Shown: one piece after another, positions 24,866 through 33,248 of the stretch | Numbering within the stretch: position 1 is the stretch's first letter | Layout: each line of letters opens with the position of its first letter | NCBI GenBank assembly: GCA_017405965.1 | Contig: JAFQZK010000001.1 | Span: forward strand, 1-64,000 | Length of the DNA stretch: 64,000 nucleotides | Source: Muribaculaceae bacterium | GTDB lineage: Bacteria; Bacteroidota; Bacteroidia; Bacteroidales; Muribaculaceae | Reading direction: 5' to 3' | The notes under the pieces: generated by a model | Seen by the model: only the letters and a program-made list of their open reading frames with translations | What the model was told of the DNA's origin: nothing | The model's database searches: none | Program-made: the position numbers and the translations under genes

Positions 24866-25828
24866 ATGATTAAGATTAATCCAAAGAGAAAGTTGTGGCA
24901 GGAGGTTCTGGCTTATGTCCTGCTCACGATCGGTAGCCTGTTGTTCGCCATTGGTGACGTGATGTTTGTTAACCCTTACCTGATGGCACCTGGTGGCACT
25001 TATGGTTTGTCTAACGTGTTCAATACGCTGTGGCCGTGGAAAATCTCGTTCTACGCCATCTGCATGGATATCCCTCTGTTGATCATCGGCACCTGGATTC
25101 TGGGTCCTAAATTCGGCATCAAGACGATTGTCTCGACGGCGTTGATTTTCTTGTTTACCTTTATTCTCGAGAGTTGGTGGGGCTACAAGCCTGTCATCCT
25201 CGATGGCGCTATCGTCAGCTCGGTTGACCCCACGATGGTCAAGTCGATGGTCGAGATACCTCACCACGGTGGATGGTTCCGTCCCGACTATTTCCTCAAC
25301 ACCGTTGTTGCCGGCATCATCTATGGTGTGGCCATCGGTCTGATTTTCCGTTCGGGTGCAACCAGTGGCGGTTCTGACATCATTTCGATGATTATCCACA
25401 AGTACACCAAGATATCGTTGGGTACCCTGGTTATGATAGTTGACGGCATCATCACCTTGAGTACGCTTATCGCCTTTGGTGACGTGCGCCTGCCTATCTA
25501 CTCCATTATCATCATCTTCATCGAGGGCAAGGTGATCGACCTTGTGGTAGATGGTATGAAGAGCTACAAGACGATGTTTATCATTACCGACACGCCTGAT
25601 CCCATCCGTGACTATATCATCAACGACATCAAGCGTGGTGGTACGCTCATCACGGGCAGCGGTCTCTACAAGGGCACCGAGCGCAAGATGCTCTACGTTA
25701 CCCTTGACCGTTCCGATATGATCAAGTTGCGTTCGGTGCTCTACGATATTGACCCGCACGCGTTTGTCAACATCATGGAGAGCAATGAAATCTTGGGCGA
25801 GGGCTTCCGCCGTCTCCCTCACGAGTGA
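24866..25828 (+). CDS. YitT-family membrane protein (DUF161 + DUF2179)
   Basis: 320 aa. Five to six hydrophobic helices (TIGSLLFAIGDVMFVNPYLMAPGG..., TVVAGIIYGVAIGLIFRSGATSGGSDII, in part) carry the two YitT repeats with their GxxxGGxD-type motif. The C-terminal soluble DUF2179 domain follows (YKTMFIITDTPDPIRDYIINDIKRGGTLI, in part; MLYVTLDRSDMIKLRSVL). The function of the family is not established. Monocistronic, with its own promoter and a terminator that lies in the 3' end of the convergent antiporter gene. Confidence 0.95.
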   Translation: MIKINPKRKLWQEVLAYVLLTIGSLLFAIGDVMFVNPYLMAPGGTYGLSNVFNTLWPWKISFYAICMDIPLLIIGTWILGPKFGIKTIVSTALIFLFTFILESWWGYKPVILDGAIVSSVDPTMVKSMVEIPHHGGWFRPDYFLNTVVAGIIYGVAIGLIFRSGATSGGSDIISMIIHKYTKISLGTLVMIVDGIITLSTLIAFGDVRLPIYSIIIIFIEGKVIDLVVDGMKSYKTMFIITDTPDPIRDYIINDIKRGGTLITGSGLYKGTERKMLYVTLDRSDMIKLRSVLYDIDPHAFVNIMESNEILGEGFRRLPHE

Positions 25829-25863
25829 TTGCAGCTCTTGATTACTTTTTGAATTCCATACTC

Positions 25864-25901
25864 GCGGCTCATGGGGATTACCCCTTGAGTCGCGTCAGTT
25901 T
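25864..25901 (+). terminator. Terminator of yitT embedded in the antiporter 3' end
   Basis: GCG-CTCA-GGGG pairs with CCCC-TGAG-CGC with symmetric mismatches (25864-25876 with 25881-25893), followed by GTCAGTTTTT on the plus strand. The loop holds the stop codon of the minus-strand antiporter. Confidence 0.65.
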
Positions 25902-28118
25902 TTGGGGATCTCCTACGATCCACAGGATGTCGCCTGCCTTGAACGCCAGATCACGGGTGGGGTAGACATACTCATCTCCACGCTGTACAGCCACCAGCAG
26001 AGCTCCGTAATCTTCACGCAGGTGCGTATCTTCCAGTTTCTTCCCTACGATGGGCGATTGGCTGCCGATGGAGAAGTGGACGAACTTCACTTCTTTGTTT
26101 TGGGTATCCATGATTTCGTTCTGCGCCTCGACAAGGGGTAGCAAGCGCTCGATTTGATCCTCGGTGGCGATGACGCCAATTACATCTCGAGGGAAGATGC
26201 GCATGTCACCCGACGGCACTGGATATACCTTGCCGGCACGCTGGATGCTGGCCAGATTCACGCCATAACGGGTTCTCAAGTCAAGGTTGCGCAGCTTCTC
26301 GCCGACGAACGGGCAGTCACGTCCCACTTTCATGTAGGCCAGATGCAGGTCGCTCACCAGGTTGTTTTCACGTCCGGTGCGGCGGTTCTCGCGCTCATTA
26401 ATGTTGCTGATGAACCGCTTCTCGATGTTGACCATGCGTTTACGCAGCGGCGTGGGCACAATCGTTATAAAAATCATGGTGGCAATGACAATTATCACTG
26501 CGGCGATTACCGATGGTGCACTGGAATAGATGCCGTCCAGGATCGAAGCGACAAATCCGATGGACAGGACGAGACTGATGATAATCATCACTACGATAGG
26601 GACATAGGACACCCTTCCGGAGGTCTCGACCAACTGTTCATATTCTGCCCGCTTGATTGAGGGAAAGATGATAGATACGATAAACGGTCCCACGATAACG
26701 AAAGTCGTTATCAGGCATGCCAACCGTCCCCAAACGTCATTGCCTATCCACTTCATCAAGAATGGCATCAGGTAGCTGCGGCACACGGCGATCAAGGCGA
26801 TGATGACTGCCGAGTAGATGACCAGACGCACCACATAACGCTTGATGATAGACCCCCACATGCGCACCGAGTCGCTCCGTTCGCTCTCGCTGGCATCCTG
26901 GCTGTAGCCGTTGAGCAGGCGCGTCCAGTGTTTTGGCAATATCATGAGCAGCGCATTGTAGCATGGCTCGGCCTGCTTGATGAAGAACGGTGTCGTGAAC
27001 GTCGTGATGACCGACACGGCCACAATGATGGGATAGACGCTCTTGTCCAGCACACCGAGACTGGTGCCCAGCGTAGCGATGATGAACGAGAACTCACCGA
27101 TCTGTGTCAGCGAGAAACCTGACTCCATCGCCAACTTGAGGGGCTGACCAGTGGCTAACATGCCGAAGGTGCCGAACACGATCATGCCCACGATCACCAC
27201 AACGGCCAGCAGGGCGATGACACTCCAGTGCTGGGTCATCACCGTGGGATTCACCATCATGCCCACCGAGATGAAGAACACGGCACCGAACAGGTCTTTG
27301 ATTGGTGTAATGAGGTGTTCGATGCGCTCGGCCTCGTTGGTGCCGGCAAGGATGGAACCCATGACAAATGCTCCCAATGCTGCCGAGAATCCCGAATTGA
27401 TGGAGAACAGCACCATGAAGAAGCACAGGCCCATGGCAATGACCAGCATCTGTTCATCGCTGATATAACGTTTGAACCGCTTGAACAACGTGGGAATCAT
27501 GAAAATACCTACTGTGAACCAGATAATCAAGAAAAACGACAACTTGAGAATGCTGCTTACCATCTCTTCGCCCTTGACGCTGTTGTTCAAGGCGATGGAT
27601 GACAGAATCACCATCATCACTACAGCAAACAAGTCCTCGACGATGAGCACCGCAAAGGTCATGGGCACGAAGCGCCGCTGACGCATGTTCAGGTCGGTCA
27701 ATGCCTTGATGATAATGGTGGTAGAGGACATCGATATCATTCCGCCCAGGAAAATACTGTTCACCAGCCCGTAACCCAGATACCTGCCGACAACAAATCC
27801 CAGACTCATCATGCCCAGCACAATGATTAGGGCCGTGACAATCGCCGAACCGCCCACATCGATCAATTTCTTGAAACTGAATTCCAGTCCCAGCGAGAAC
27901 AGGAGAACAATGATGCCGATTTGAGCCCAGAACTCGATATTTGCCTCAACAACGATTGTCGGCAGCGCGGTGAAGTGTGGGCTGGCAAGAAAACCGGCCA
28001 CGATATAACCCAGCACGACGGGCTGTTTAAGCATCTTGAACACAACGGTGGCGATGGCTCCCAGAATCAGGATAAGCGCCAAATCGCTGATCAGACTGTT
28101 GATATCGAGTGATTCCAT
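25878..28118 (-). CDS. CPA2-family cation:proton antiporter with two TrkA-C-like domains
   Basis: 746 aa. The N-terminal ~400 residues hold 12 or so helices of the KefB/NapA-type exchanger, with LGLEFSFKKLIDVGGSAI (in part), SMSSTTIIIKALTDL and the conserved Asp region FAVLIVEDLFAVVMM. After a second membrane segment (~430-560) two soluble TrkA-C/RCK-C domains follow (CPFVGEKLRNLDLRTRYGVNLASIQRAG, in part; SPIVGKKLEDTHLREDYGALLVAVQRG, in part), which bind regulatory ligands in this family. The protein likely exchanges K+ or Na+ for protons. Ion choice cannot be told from sequence. It follows mgtC on the same strand across a 7-nt repeat spacer. Confidence 0.93.
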   Translation of the reverse strand: MESLDINSLISDLALILILGAIATVVFKMLKQPVVLGYIVAGFLASPHFTALPTIVVEANIEFWAQIGIIVLLFSLGLEFSFKKLIDVGGSAIVTALIIVLGMMSLGFVVGRYLGYGLVNSIFLGGMISMSSTTIIIKALTDLNMRQRRFVPMTFAVLIVEDLFAVVMMVILSSIALNNSVKGEEMVSSILKLSFFLIIWFTVGIFMIPTLFKRFKRYISDEQMLVIAMGLCFFMVLFSINSGFSAALGAFVMGSILAGTNEAERIEHLITPIKDLFGAVFFISVGMMVNPTVMTQHWSVIALLAVVVIVGMIVFGTFGMLATGQPLKLAMESGFSLTQIGEFSFIIATLGTSLGVLDKSVYPIIVAVSVITTFTTPFFIKQAEPCYNALLMILPKHWTRLLNGYSQDASESERSDSVRMWGSIIKRYVVRLVIYSAVIIALIAVCRSYLMPFLMKWIGNDVWGRLACLITTFVIVGPFIVSIIFPSIKRAEYEQLVETSGRVSYVPIVVMIIISLVLSIGFVASILDGIYSSAPSVIAAVIIVIATMIFITIVPTPLRKRMVNIEKRFISNINERENRRTGRENNLVSDLHLAYMKVGRDCPFVGEKLRNLDLRTRYGVNLASIQRAGKVYPVPSGDMRIFPRDVIGVIATEDQIERLLPLVEAQNEIMDTQNKEVKFVHFSIGSQSPIVGKKLEDTHLREDYGALLVAVQRGDEYVYPTRDLAFKAGDILWIVGDPQKLTRLKG

Positions 28119-28141
28119 CAGTTTTAAGTATGAATAATCCT

Positions 28142-28176
28142 CTAACCTGTAACCTTTAACCTTTAACCTTTAACCT
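28142..28176. repeat. 7-nt-period repeat (unit TTAACCT, five units)
   Basis: Units CTAACCT, GTAACCT and TTAACCT x3 lie between the mgtC stop (28180) and the antiporter start (28118) on the minus strand, 3 nt after the stop. Each unit contains TAA on the plus strand; the minus strand reads AGGTTAA. Confidence 0.9.
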
Positions 28177-28179
28177 GTA

Positions 28180-28896
28180 TCACATGTTTATCTCGTTGGT
28201 GATGGTGATTGACACGGCATTGCTTTTCTCCTTGATGGTGTTGAACATCGACGGCACGTTCACGCCACCCTTGCTGCGCACCATGAAGTTGACAATCGTC
28301 AACTCGTTGTCGTAGTCATACTTCATGAACTCGTCGCTGATGTGGATATCGTTGTCCTTGAGGATGTCCCTCACCGCCTGGATGTCATCAAGGATGCCGT
28401 GCACCTTCACACGGATGATTTTGGACTCCCACAGGAAATTGTGGCGCAACTCGATGCGCTCGATGTTCACCAGAATGAAAATGATGAGTAGGGTAGCGAC
28501 GATGCTCACAAGATACATCCCTGCACCCACCGATAGGCCGAGGCAAGCAGCCATCCAGATGCCGGCGGCTGTCGTCAAGCCACGCACCGAACCTTTCATC
28601 TGGATGATGGCTCCTGCACCCAGGAAACCCACGCCGCTCACCACTTGAGCGGCAATGCGGCCCGGGTCGCCGTTTTTCAGCCCCATGTATTCTTGAGGTA
28701 TGTAGATGGATATGAGCATAGCCAGCGTGGCGCCCATAGAGATGAGGGCGAAGGTGCGCATTCCGGCGATTTGCCCTTTGCGGCGACGCTCAATTCCGAT
28801 GGTGGCGCCCAGCACCATGCTCAGCACCAGTTTGACGATGGACCCCGTGAGATTCACTTCGGGGCTGATGATATCTTGATAAATGTTTTCCAGCAT
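28180..28896 (-). CDS. MgtC/SapB-family membrane protein
   Basis: 238 aa. The membrane part (residues ~15-140) shows the family's GATIGIERRRKGQIAGMRTFALISMGATL (in part) and GRIAAQVVSGVGFLGAGAIIQ blocks. The C-terminal soluble domain (IIRVKVHGILDDIQAVRDILKDNDIHISD, in part) resembles an ACT-like regulatory domain. MgtC relatives modulate magnesium homeostasis or ATP synthase in other bacteria; a role here is unproven. It is the first gene of a likely operon with the CPA2 antiporter. Its promoter (28924-28931) is divergent from the next gene. Confidence 0.95.
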   Translation of the reverse strand: MLENIYQDIISPEVNLTGSIVKLVLSMVLGATIGIERRRKGQIAGMRTFALISMGATLAMLISIYIPQEYMGLKNGDPGRIAAQVVSGVGFLGAGAIIQMKGSVRGLTTAAGIWMAACLGLSVGAGMYLVSIVATLLIIFILVNIERIELRHNFLWESKIIRVKVHGILDDIQAVRDILKDNDIHISDEFMKYDYDNELTIVNFMVRSKGGVNVPSMFNTIKEKSNAVSITITNEINM

Positions 28897-28923
28897 GTTG
28901 TGACGATTACTTGGTTACAGACG

Positions 28924-28931
28924 CAAAATTA
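28924..28931 (-). promoter_or_regulatory. -7 box for the mgtC-like gene
   Basis: TAATTTTG on the minus strand, 27 nt before the start codon. Confidence 0.6.
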
Positions 28932-28974
28932 GCGGTTTTAGCTTGTCTGTGCAACCATTTTTCTTAAAAATCGC

Positions 28975-28982
28975 TATATTTG
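28975..28982 (+). promoter_or_regulatory. -7 box for the EEP-family gene
   Basis: TATATTTG on the plus strand, 30 nt before the ATG at 29013 and divergent from the mgtC-like promoter. Confidence 0.65.
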
Positions 28983-29012
28983 CACCATTAAATCATTAAA
29001 TATCCGTATGCT

Positions 29013-29933
29013 ATGAAACGAATTGTATTATCGCTCGTGTTGCTTTTTGCTTTGTCGGCCATGCACTTGCAGGCCCAGATGCTTGTAGGGTCCTATAACA
29101 TCCGCCTCAAGGTCAGCAGCGACAGTGTAGCCGGCAACGTGTGGACCAAGCGTTGTCAGGTCATCTGTGACCAGGTGAACTTCATGTCGCCCGACATATT
29201 CGGTGCCCAGGAGGTACTGCACACCCAACTGATTGACATGCTGGGTCATCTCGACGGCTACGACTACATCGGTGTGGGTCGTGACGACGGCAAGACTGGT
29301 GGCGAGTATGCCGCCATCTTCTACAAGACCGACCGTCTGAGGTTGCTCGATCAGGGCAACTTCTGGCTTAGCGAGACACCTGACCGGCCGGGCCTGGGTT
29401 GGGACGCTGCCTGTGTGCGTGTTTGCACATGGGGACGCTTTGCGGGCCAGACGGCAACCAACGATGAAGCCTTCTACTTCTTCAACTTGCACATGGATCA
29501 CATTGGCGTGACTGCACGGCGCGAGGGCGCTAAACTCATCGTCAGGAAAATCCGTGAGATTGCACAGGGTGCTCCGGTGATTGTCACGGGCGACTTCAAT
29601 GTGGATCAGAACGACGAAATCTACAGCATCTTCACCGAGTCGGGCCTCTTGAAGGACTGCTATGTGTCTTCGAGGTTGCGTTTTGCCGAGAACGGCACGT
29701 TCAATTCCTTTGAGACTGAACTTTATACCGATAGCCGCATCGACCACATTTTCATTTCGCCTGCCACGTGTGTTGACTCCTACGGTATTCTCACCAACAG
29801 CTACTGGTCACCTGACGAGAAATCAGCCACCCAACTGAAAGGCCATGACGCGCCCCAGGAGATATCCTTCAGCCGTTACATCCGTCGCCAGCCCTCCGAC
29901 CACTATCCCGTCTTCGTCCGCCTCTCCCTGTAA
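29013..29933 (+). CDS. Secreted endonuclease/exonuclease/phosphatase-family protein
   Basis: 306 aa. Signal peptide MKRIVLSLVLLFALSAMHLQA. The EEP fold follows, with VGSYNIRLKV (metal-binding Asn), FGAQEVLHTQ (catalytic Glu), FYFFNLHMDHIG, PVIVTGDFNVDQND (the DxN pair) and the C-terminal DHYPVFVRL with the catalytic Asp-His. All active-site residues are present. The closest shape is that of Bacteroidota secreted phosphatases/nucleases acting in the periplasm or outside; whether it cuts DNA, a phospholipid or a sugar phosphate cannot be read from sequence. Confidence 0.92.
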   Translation: MKRIVLSLVLLFALSAMHLQAQMLVGSYNIRLKVSSDSVAGNVWTKRCQVICDQVNFMSPDIFGAQEVLHTQLIDMLGHLDGYDYIGVGRDDGKTGGEYAAIFYKTDRLRLLDQGNFWLSETPDRPGLGWDAACVRVCTWGRFAGQTATNDEAFYFFNLHMDHIGVTARREGAKLIVRKIREIAQGAPVIVTGDFNVDQNDEIYSIFTESGLLKDCYVSSRLRFAENGTFNSFETELYTDSRIDHIFISPATCVDSYGILTNSYWSPDEKSATQLKGHDAPQEISFSRYIRRQPSDHYPVFVRLSL

Positions 29934-29940
29934 CGCTTCA

Positions 29941-29985
29941 CCCACATCACAGAGCATTAACTTAAATTAAACGTGTGATTGTGGG
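29941..29985 (+). terminator. Possible hairpin after the EEP-family gene
   Basis: CCCACA-TCACA pairs with TGTGA-TTGTGGG around a 22-nt loop with one bulge, 7 nt after the stop. It lacks a U-run. Confidence 0.35.
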
Positions 29986-30005
29986 GCGGTGTGGCAAAAA
30001 TGTAT

Positions 30006-30013
30006 TAACTTTG
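30006..30013 (+). promoter_or_regulatory. -7 box for the DHH phosphoesterase operon
   Basis: TAACTTTG 25 nt before the ATG at 30039. Confidence 0.7.
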
Positions 30014-30038
30014 CCGATTCGATAGCAAGAAACAGGCA

Positions 30039-31100
30039 ATGATCAGTTCAATTATTGACGAACATACTATAGAACGGTTGCGCTCGTTTATCAACGGCGT
30101 GAACCGCATCGTCATCACGTGCCACAAGTCGCCCGACGGTGACGCCTTGGGCTCGACGCTGGCGTTGTGCCACATATTGCGCCGCCTGGGTAAGGATGCC
30201 GTGGTCGTCACGCCCGACATGCCTCCCAAGTCGCTGGAGTTCTTCCCCGGCCTGCGTGATCTGGTGGTGTTTACAAAGCATGAGCTGCGCGCCCGCCATG
30301 TGTTGAGTGAGGCCCAACTGCTGTTTTGTCTCGATTTCAACTCAATGAAGCGTATCGACCGCCTGGCCGAACTTGTCGAGCCGCTCAAGGTGCGTCGTGT
30401 GCTCATCGATCACCACCTGGACCCCGATGACACATTCGACATCATGATTTCGCATCCCGAGGCTTCTTCGACGTGCGAACTGGTCTTCAGGGTGATTATG
30501 CAGATGGGCCTGCTGCGCATGATGGATCGCCTGACTGCCAGCTGCCTGTATGTGGGCTTGTTGACCGACACCGGCGGCTTTGCTTACAGTTGCGACAACC
30601 CTGAATTTTACGAGATACTGGCCTCGGTGCTGCGTCGTCGCATCGACCGAATTGGCCTTTACAACAAGGCGATGAACACTTTCAGCGCCGACAGTTTGCG
30701 TCTACAGGGCTACGCAATCAGCGAGAAGATGCAGCTTTTCCCCGAGCAGGGTGCTGCCTTGATCACGTTGAGTAAGGAGGAGCTTGAACGCTTCAACTAC
30801 AACCGTGGCGACACCGAGACGCTTGTGAACAAACCGCTTGCCATCCCCGAGATCTATTGGAGTGTGTTCCTGCGCGAGGATGCTGACAAAATCAAGGTGT
30901 CGTGCCGCAGCCAGGGCGACTTCTCGGTGAGCGACATCTGCGCCAAGTACTTCAATGGAGGTGGTCATTTCAATGCTGCTGGCGGTGATTTCGTCGGCAC
31001 CCTCGACGAGGCTGTGGCCGCTTTCCACCAGGTTCTTGCCGACCTCTTTCCCGACCAAGACAACAATAACGACGAACAACCAACACAAGAACAAGAATAA
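30039..31100 (+). CDS. DHH-family phosphoesterase (NrnA-like)
   Basis: 353 aa. Catalytic DHH motifs are intact: ITCHKSPDGDALGSTLAL, FCLDFNSMKRID, VLIDHHLDPDDTFD and, in the DHHA1 domain, GGGHFNAAGGDF. NrnA proteins degrade nano-oligonucleotides and 3'-phosphoadenosine 5'-phosphate, which fits here by similarity. The last ~15 residues are an acidic, glutamine-rich tail. Its TAA shares one base with the ATG of the next gene, so the lipoprotein is translationally coupled to it. Confidence 0.94.
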   Translation: MISSIIDEHTIERLRSFINGVNRIVITCHKSPDGDALGSTLALCHILRRLGKDAVVVTPDMPPKSLEFFPGLRDLVVFTKHELRARHVLSEAQLLFCLDFNSMKRIDRLAELVEPLKVRRVLIDHHLDPDDTFDIMISHPEASSTCELVFRVIMQMGLLRMMDRLTASCLYVGLLTDTGGFAYSCDNPEFYEILASVLRRRIDRIGLYNKAMNTFSADSLRLQGYAISEKMQLFPEQGAALITLSKEELERFNYNRGDTETLVNKPLAIPEIYWSVFLREDADKIKVSCRSQGDFSVSDICAKYFNGGGHFNAAGGDFVGTLDEAVAAFHQVLADLFPDQDNNNDEQPTQEQE

Positions 31101-31681
31101 TGAAAAGAATTTTCAGACACAGCATGTTATTGGGCTTATTAGCTGCCCTCATGTCACTTGCTGCTTGCAACAACGATCAGAGTTATGCCGACCGCCTCAA
31201 CCTGGAGCGCAACGCGGTCAACGCCTATCTAGCCAATCACCGCGTGGTGATGACGATACCTGAAGACTCGGTCTTTGAGGTGGGAGAGAACGCGCCCTAC
31301 TATCGCGTGGATGTCGATGGCAATGTCTATATGCAGGTGATTAGTGCCGGCGACCGTAAGAACGACAAGGCCAAAAAAGGCGAACCCATCTATTTCCGCT
31401 ATACTCGCTATGACCTTGCGATCTGGTATGCCGACGGTGTATGGAGTCCGACCAGCGGTAACGAGAACACGATGGATGCCCCGTCGTGCTCGTTCAATTA
31501 TTCCGACTTCACGTTGCCCTCATCTTCCCAGTGGGGTTACGGTCTCCAGTATCCCTTGATGTTCCTGGGTGTGGAGTGCGAGGTGAACTTGATCATCAAG
31601 TCACAGTACGGCTTCACAAACGAGATCTCTTATGTAACGCCGTTTTTCTACCATGTGCGTTACTACCATAGCATGATCTAA
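31100..31681 (+). CDS. DUF4827-like lipoprotein
   Basis: 193 aa. Lipoprotein signal MKRIFRHSMLLGLLAALMSLAAC with Cys at ~23 after LAA. The mature part (SYADRLNLERNAVNAYLANH, VEVG-like ENAPYYRVD..., GEPIYFRYTRYDLAIW, YPLMFLGVECEVNLIIKSQYG) matches Bacteroidota lipoproteins of the DUF4827 group, believed FKBP-like in fold. It carries no evident catalytic residues. It overlaps the upstream gene by one base, and a short 7-nt repeat follows its stop before the phosphohexomutase gene. Confidence 0.82.
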   Translation: MKRIFRHSMLLGLLAALMSLAACNNDQSYADRLNLERNAVNAYLANHRVVMTIPEDSVFEVGENAPYYRVDVDGNVYMQVISAGDRKNDKAKKGEPIYFRYTRYDLAIWYADGVWSPTSGNENTMDAPSCSFNYSDFTLPSSSQWGYGLQYPLMFLGVECEVNLIIKSQYGFTNEISYVTPFFYHVRYYHSMI

Positions 31682-31683
31682 CG

Positions 31684-31699
31684 TCTAAAATCTAAAATC
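31684..31699. repeat. 7-nt-period repeat (TCTAAAA x2)
   Basis: Two TCTAAAA units and a partial third start 3 nt after the DUF4827 stop and end 3 nt before the next ATG. Confidence 0.55.
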
Positions 31700-31701
31700 A
31701 T

Positions 31702-33087
31702 ATGTCACTGATTAAATCTATATCAGGAATTCGCGGTACCATTGGCGGCAGGGCCGGCGATGGACTCACGCCGCTCGATATCGTCAAGTTCACATCGGCC
31801 TATGCTACCTTCATGCGTCGCAACTCGCCGGTGCAATCCAACGTCATAGTTGTCGGTCGTGACGCCCGCTTGTCGGGTCGCATGGTGCTGAACACTGTTG
31901 TCGGCACACTCACCGGCATGGGCTTTGACGTGGTTAATATCGGACTCGCCACCACCCCGACTACCGAACTCGCCGTGGTCGGTGAGCATGCCTGTGGCGG
32001 CATCATCATCACCGCCTCACACAATCCCAAGCAGTGGAATGCCCTCAAGCTCCTCAACCACAATGGAGAATTCCTCACCGATGCCGAGGGCAAAGAGGTG
32101 CTCCGCCTTGCCGAGGCCGAGGACTTCGACTATGCCGAGGTCGATCATCTGGGCCGTGAGCAGAAGAACTACACTTGGCTGCGCCGTCACATCGACCATG
32201 TTCTGGGTTTGGAACTTGTTGACGTGGAGGCCATCCGCAAGGCCGACTTCACCGTTGCCGTCGATGCCGTCAATTCGGTGGGCGGTATCGCCATCCCGCA
32301 GCTGCTCGATGCCCTGGGCGTCAAGAAGGTGGAGAAGCTCTTCTGTGACCCGACGGGTAATTTCGGTCACACTCCTGAGCCCATTCCCCAGAATTTGACT
32401 GCTATCAGCGACTTCATGCGCCAGGGCAAGGCCGACGTGGGCTTTGTCGTGGATCCTGATGTTGACCGCTTGGCTATCGTCATGGAGAACGGTGAATTCT
32501 TTGTCGAGGAATACACCCTGGTTGCCGTGGCCGACTATGTACTTGCCCACACCCCGGGCGCGACGGTGAGCAACCTGTCGTCCTCACGCGCCCTGCGTGA
32601 TGTGACCAACAACCACGGATGCACCTATACTGCTGCTGCTGTGGGCGAGGTGAATGTCACCACCGAGATGCGCCGCACGGGTGCTGTCATCGGCGGCGAG
32701 GGCAACGGCGGTGTCATCTATCCCGCCAGCCACTACGGTCGCGATGCCCTCGTGGGTGTAGCCCTGTTCTTGTCGCTGCTGGCCAAGAGTGGTAAGACCG
32801 TCAGCCAGCTCAAGCAGACCTATCCCCAGTACAGCATTGCCAAGACAAAGCTCGAGCTGAAGCCCGAAATGGATGTCGATGCCATCCTCAAGGCTGTCGA
32901 GAAGCATTATCAGGGTGAGCAGATGACCACCATCGATGGTGTGAAGATTGACTTTGCCGACAGTTGGGTTCACCTGCGCAAGAGCAACACCGAGCCCATC
33001 ATCCGCATCTACAGCGAGGCCCACACCATGCAGGAGGCCGAGCGCCTGGGCGAGGACGTCAAGCAGATTGTCCTTTCCCTGATATAA
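31702..33087 (+). CDS. glmM: Phosphoglucosamine mutase / phosphohexomutase
   Basis: 461 aa. Alpha-D-phosphohexomutase family with the active-site phosphoserine in TASHNPKQWNALK (S106), the metal loop DPDVDRLAIV, the sugar-binding loop GGEGNGGVI and the phosphate-binding RKSNTEPIIRIYSE. In this family the enzyme isomerises glucosamine-6-P to glucosamine-1-P for cell wall synthesis; a phosphomannomutase/phosphoglucomutase activity is the alternative. The gene is preceded by a 7-nt repeat and followed by a hairpin and a long repeat array. Confidence 0.93.
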   Translation: MSLIKSISGIRGTIGGRAGDGLTPLDIVKFTSAYATFMRRNSPVQSNVIVVGRDARLSGRMVLNTVVGTLTGMGFDVVNIGLATTPTTELAVVGEHACGGIIITASHNPKQWNALKLLNHNGEFLTDAEGKEVLRLAEAEDFDYAEVDHLGREQKNYTWLRRHIDHVLGLELVDVEAIRKADFTVAVDAVNSVGGIAIPQLLDALGVKKVEKLFCDPTGNFGHTPEPIPQNLTAISDFMRQGKADVGFVVDPDVDRLAIVMENGEFFVEEYTLVAVADYVLAHTPGATVSNLSSSRALRDVTNNHGCTYTAAAVGEVNVTTEMRRTGAVIGGEGNGGVIYPASHYGRDALVGVALFLSLLAKSGKTVSQLKQTYPQYSIAKTKLELKPEMDVDAILKAVEKHYQGEQMTTIDGVKIDFADSWVHLRKSNTEPIIRIYSEAHTMQEAERLGEDVKQIVLSLI

Positions 33088-33092
33088 TCTGA

Positions 33093-33132
33093 TTCTGGTT
33101 CCTAAAGGATCAAAACCCTTTAGGAACCAGAA
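33093..33132 (+). terminator. Long hairpin after the phosphohexomutase gene
   Basis: TTCTGGTTCCTAAAGG pairs perfectly with its complement (33093-33108 with 33117-33132), 5 nt after the stop. No U-run follows; the 7-nt repeat begins at the next base. Confidence 0.75.
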
Positions 33133-33174
33133 GATTAAAGATTAGTGATTAGTGATTAGAGATTAGAGATTAGA
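33133..33174. repeat. 7-nt-period repeat, left arm (GATTAGN, six units)
   Basis: GATTAAA, GATTAGT x2 and GATTAGA x3 in unbroken register. Each of the five GATTAGN units carries TAG on the plus strand and CTAATC on the minus strand; the first (GATTAAA) carries TAA. Confidence 0.92.
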
Positions 33175-33184
33175 ACGCCCCAAT

Positions 33185-33247
33185 CTCTCACTCCTAACTC
33201 CTAATTCCTAACTCCTAATTCCTCACTCCTAATTCCTAATTCCTAAT
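33185..33247. repeat. 7-nt-period repeat, right arm (TCCTAAY, nine units)
   Basis: Nine units of the type TCCTAAC/TCCTAAT (two read CTCAC variants) in unbroken register end 1 nt before the ATG at 33249. The unit is the loose inverse of the left arm, so a stem-loop is possible. The same TCCTAAY unit recurs at 43410. Confidence 0.92.
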
Positions 33248-33248
33248 T

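Noticed and set aside
24860-25822. 320-codon minus-strand open frame opposite yitT
   Set aside because: Almost exactly antisense to YitT, with a polar, His/Asp-rich shadow translation.
33093-33247. CRISPR array suspicion for the heptanucleotide arrays
   Set aside because: Units are 7 nt and contiguous, with no spacers of constant length and no cas genes in the window.
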